Source of the DNA: Haloferula helveola | GTDB lineage: Bacteria; Verrucomicrobiota; Verrucomicrobiia; Verrucomicrobiales; Akkermansiaceae | DNA length: 64,000 nucleotides | Assembly: GCF_037076345.1 (NCBI RefSeq) | Contig: NZ_AP024702.1 | Span: 3,224,001-3,288,000, forward strand | Reading direction: 5' to 3' | Shown: positions 62,412-64,000 of the stretch, one piece after another | How positions within the stretch are numbered: position 1 is the stretch's first letter | Layout of the letters: each line of letters starts with the position of its first letter | The notes under the pieces: generated by a model | The model's database searches: none | The model's input: the letters and a program-made list of their open reading frames with translations, nothing else | What the model was told of the DNA's origin: nothing | Position numbers and translations under genes: made by a program

Positions 62412-64000
62412 TCAGGGCCGGATCACGGCGAGCCAGTCGTCCTTGTCAGGTGCCTCGAGCTTGCGGCCTTCGAGGGGTTTCGCTGCCGAAGTTTCACCGG
62501 TGCGCGGGTTGAACCACGCGAGCTTGAACTTGCCTTCGGGAAGCCGGATCGAGGTGCTACCGCCGTCGGGCAGGTAGACGAGGTAGGGGCCGCCGGCGCG
62601 GGCGAGGCAGAACTTCGAGTTGTCGTTGCGCGGGTTGCCGATGAGTTCGTCGCGGCAGGTCATTTCCTCGAACGGGATCTCGGCATCGCGGAAAAACTCC
62701 AGCGCGATGCGGGCGTATTTCCATGACATTTCGCGCGAGCGCCAGTCCTCGGCGAGCAGGTCGTTCTGGGCGAGCTGGTAGCCGAAGTAGTATTCCACGC
62801 CGGCGCCGCCGGCCATCAGGTTGCCCCAGAGCGTGAGCTTGCGGATATCGTCGATCGAGTACGGGGCTTCCGTCTTGCCCGGGTAGCCCGGATCGGGTGG
62901 GACCCCGAGACCCGCCGGGTTCTGTTCGTCGTTGGCGCAGACCCACGGGTGGCCGGCCTTGGCGGATTCGCGACGCCACTTGGCTGTCAGCGAGTGGACC
63001 TGATTCCACGGATTCTGCAGGGAAAGCCCCGTCAGGGTGTCCTTGCCGAGGAAGGGCGTGTAGCGTCGGTCCTGCTGGTTCGGATAGGTGTGGAGGACGA
63101 TCGGGTGGTCGTAGGGGTCGAGCTCCCGGATGAAGGTGGCCATCGGTTTCAGCTCGGCGACGATCTGGGTGTTTTCCTCGCCGAGGTTCCAGTTCAGGGC
63201 GAGGGCGTGGCCGAAACGGGCGATGAGTTCGCGGCAGTAGAGCTTGCGTTCGATCTCCAGCTCGCCGCCGTCGAGCGAGGCTTCGATCTTGCCCTTCTTG
63301 TCGCCGAGGCCCTTGCGGTTGTCGTCGATCTCGTTCTCCTGCATTTTGAAATGCAGGTGCAGCCCGCGGGCGGTGGCGTGATCGAACACGACGGCCCACT
63401 GGTCCAATTTACTACAATCGTAGTGGAGCTTGTCGCGCGGCCCGGTGAACGGCCAGACGTTCGAGCCGTCGCCATCGACGTTGTAGGGGAGGAACGAGAA
63501 GGAGTTCATTCCCTGGGCCGACAGGTAGTTGAGCGCGCCGATCAGGCCCTTGCCCTTGTCCTTCTGCCAGACGGGGTCGCCTTCCTTCCAATCGCGGACG
63601 TGCGGCTCCCAGGTTTTGAGCGGGACCTTCGGTTTGAGTGCCTTGGTGCCGTCGAAGTCGGCGTAGGCGAGCAGGGTCTCGGGGGCGTCGGCGCCGGCCT
63701 TGAGGAAGTAGCTTTGGTCGCCGAGGAAGCGGAGGTGGTGCTTGCCGACGTAGGCGAGCCGGCCGCGGGCGCGGAAGTCGGGAGCGGCCTTGTCGCTTTC
63801 CTCGATGGTGAACGAGCCTTTCTTCCCGTGCAGCAGCGGCTCGATGATCGCGTCGGCCCGGTCGGCCTCGGATGCGATGATGGCCTCGCCGCGCCGGCAA
63901 TCGACCTCGTAGTCCCAGCGGCCGGTGCGGTCGGGGGAAAAATGGACGCGCCACTGGTCGCCTTCCTCCGCCGAGGTCTCGGCCGCGTCGCCGTCGGCCG
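62412..64000 (-). CDS. DUF5060 / apiosidase-like glycoside hydrolase (5' end beyond window)
   Basis: The frame stays open to the window edge, so at least 529 residues are seen. The N-terminal part seen is DUF5060-like (DQWRVHFSPDRTGRWDYEVD). A TIM-barrel DUF4038-type catalytic region follows (NSFSFLPYNVDGDGSNVWPF, with HLHFKMQENEID and ALNWNLGEEN), and a C-terminal collagen-binding-like beta domain (YLVYLPDGGSTSIRLPEGKF). Probably cuts plant or algal polysaccharide outside the cell. Confidence 0.8.
   Translation of the reverse strand, partial: ADGDAAETSAEEGDQWRVHFSPDRTGRWDYEVDCRRGEAIIASEADRADAIIEPLLHGKKGSFTIEESDKAAPDFRARGRLAYVGKHHLRFLGDQSYFLKAGADAPETLLAYADFDGTKALKPKVPLKTWEPHVRDWKEGDPVWQKDKGKGLIGALNYLSAQGMNSFSFLPYNVDGDGSNVWPFTGPRDKLHYDCSKLDQWAVVFDHATARGLHLHFKMQENEIDDNRKGLGDKKGKIEASLDGGELEIERKLYCRELIARFGHALALNWNLGEENTQIVAELKPMATFIRELDPYDHPIVLHTYPNQQDRRYTPFLGKDTLTGLSLQNPWNQVHSLTAKWRRESAKAGHPWVCANDEQNPAGLGVPPDPGYPGKTEAPYSIDDIRKLTLWGNLMAGGAGVEYYFGYQLAQNDLLAEDWRSREMSWKYARIALEFFRDAEIPFEEMTCRDELIGNPRNDNSKFCLARAGGPYLVYLPDGGSTSIRLPEGKFKLAWFNPRTGETSAAKPLEGRKLEAPDKDDWLAVIRP

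Overview
The window looks like part of the chromosome of a Verrucomicrobiota bacterium, probably Verrucomicrobiales. This rests on gene content: a DUF1501 plus PSCyt1/DUF1549/DUF1553 pair, a DUF5060/apiosidase-like glycosidase, abundant pseudopilins, DUF481 barrels, a giant LamG/Ig-like secreted protein and high GC. No rRNA or marker gene is present to confirm it.

Layout. (1) 1-31.2 kb is ordinary high-GC chromosome: UPF0173 hydrolase, secreted FKBP isomerase, DUF481 barrel, beta-propeller, a nucleotidyltransferase pair, RNase R, a pseudopilin, a GspH-I-J-K-like operon with two extra genes, a DUF2254 membrane protein, ComM/YifB, a 1550-residue surface protein divergent from a GntR regulator, and the DUF1501/DUF1549 pair. 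REP-like palindromes sit between many of these genes. (2) 31.2-58.9 kb is a large chromosomal (sedentary) integron. It has an integron integrase (intI, minus strand), an attI and, by my count, 37 cassettes, each ending in an attC site. The cassette genes that I call all point away from intI. At least seven cassettes occur two or three times with exact G^TT boundaries, so 16 of 37 slots are redundant. Contents are SUKH, DUF4375 and Imm21-like immunity-type proteins, many small lipoproteins and exported or membrane proteins, a HEPN-domain protein, a two-gene TIR-like/PD-(D/E)XK nuclease cassette, and three consecutive toxin-antitoxin cassettes near the distal end. An IS110-family element with IS1111-like features lies inside one attC. 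(3) 58.9-64 kb returns to chromosome: a GNAT acetyltransferase, an alpha/beta hydrolase, duplicated REP-rich sequence, a MITE-like element abutting an IS5-family IS, a small lipoprotein and the 3' part of a DUF5060 glycosidase running off the window.

Most novel points: exact, shuffled cassette copies that show recombination and copying; attC sequence translated as shared C-terminal tails on unrelated proteins; an IS inside attC whose noncoding end may encode its target-choosing guide RNA; a heptanucleotide microsatellite that encodes the C-terminus of the integrase; and two defence-like cassettes (HEPN; TIR-like plus nuclease). All assignments come from reading the sequence; no database search was run.
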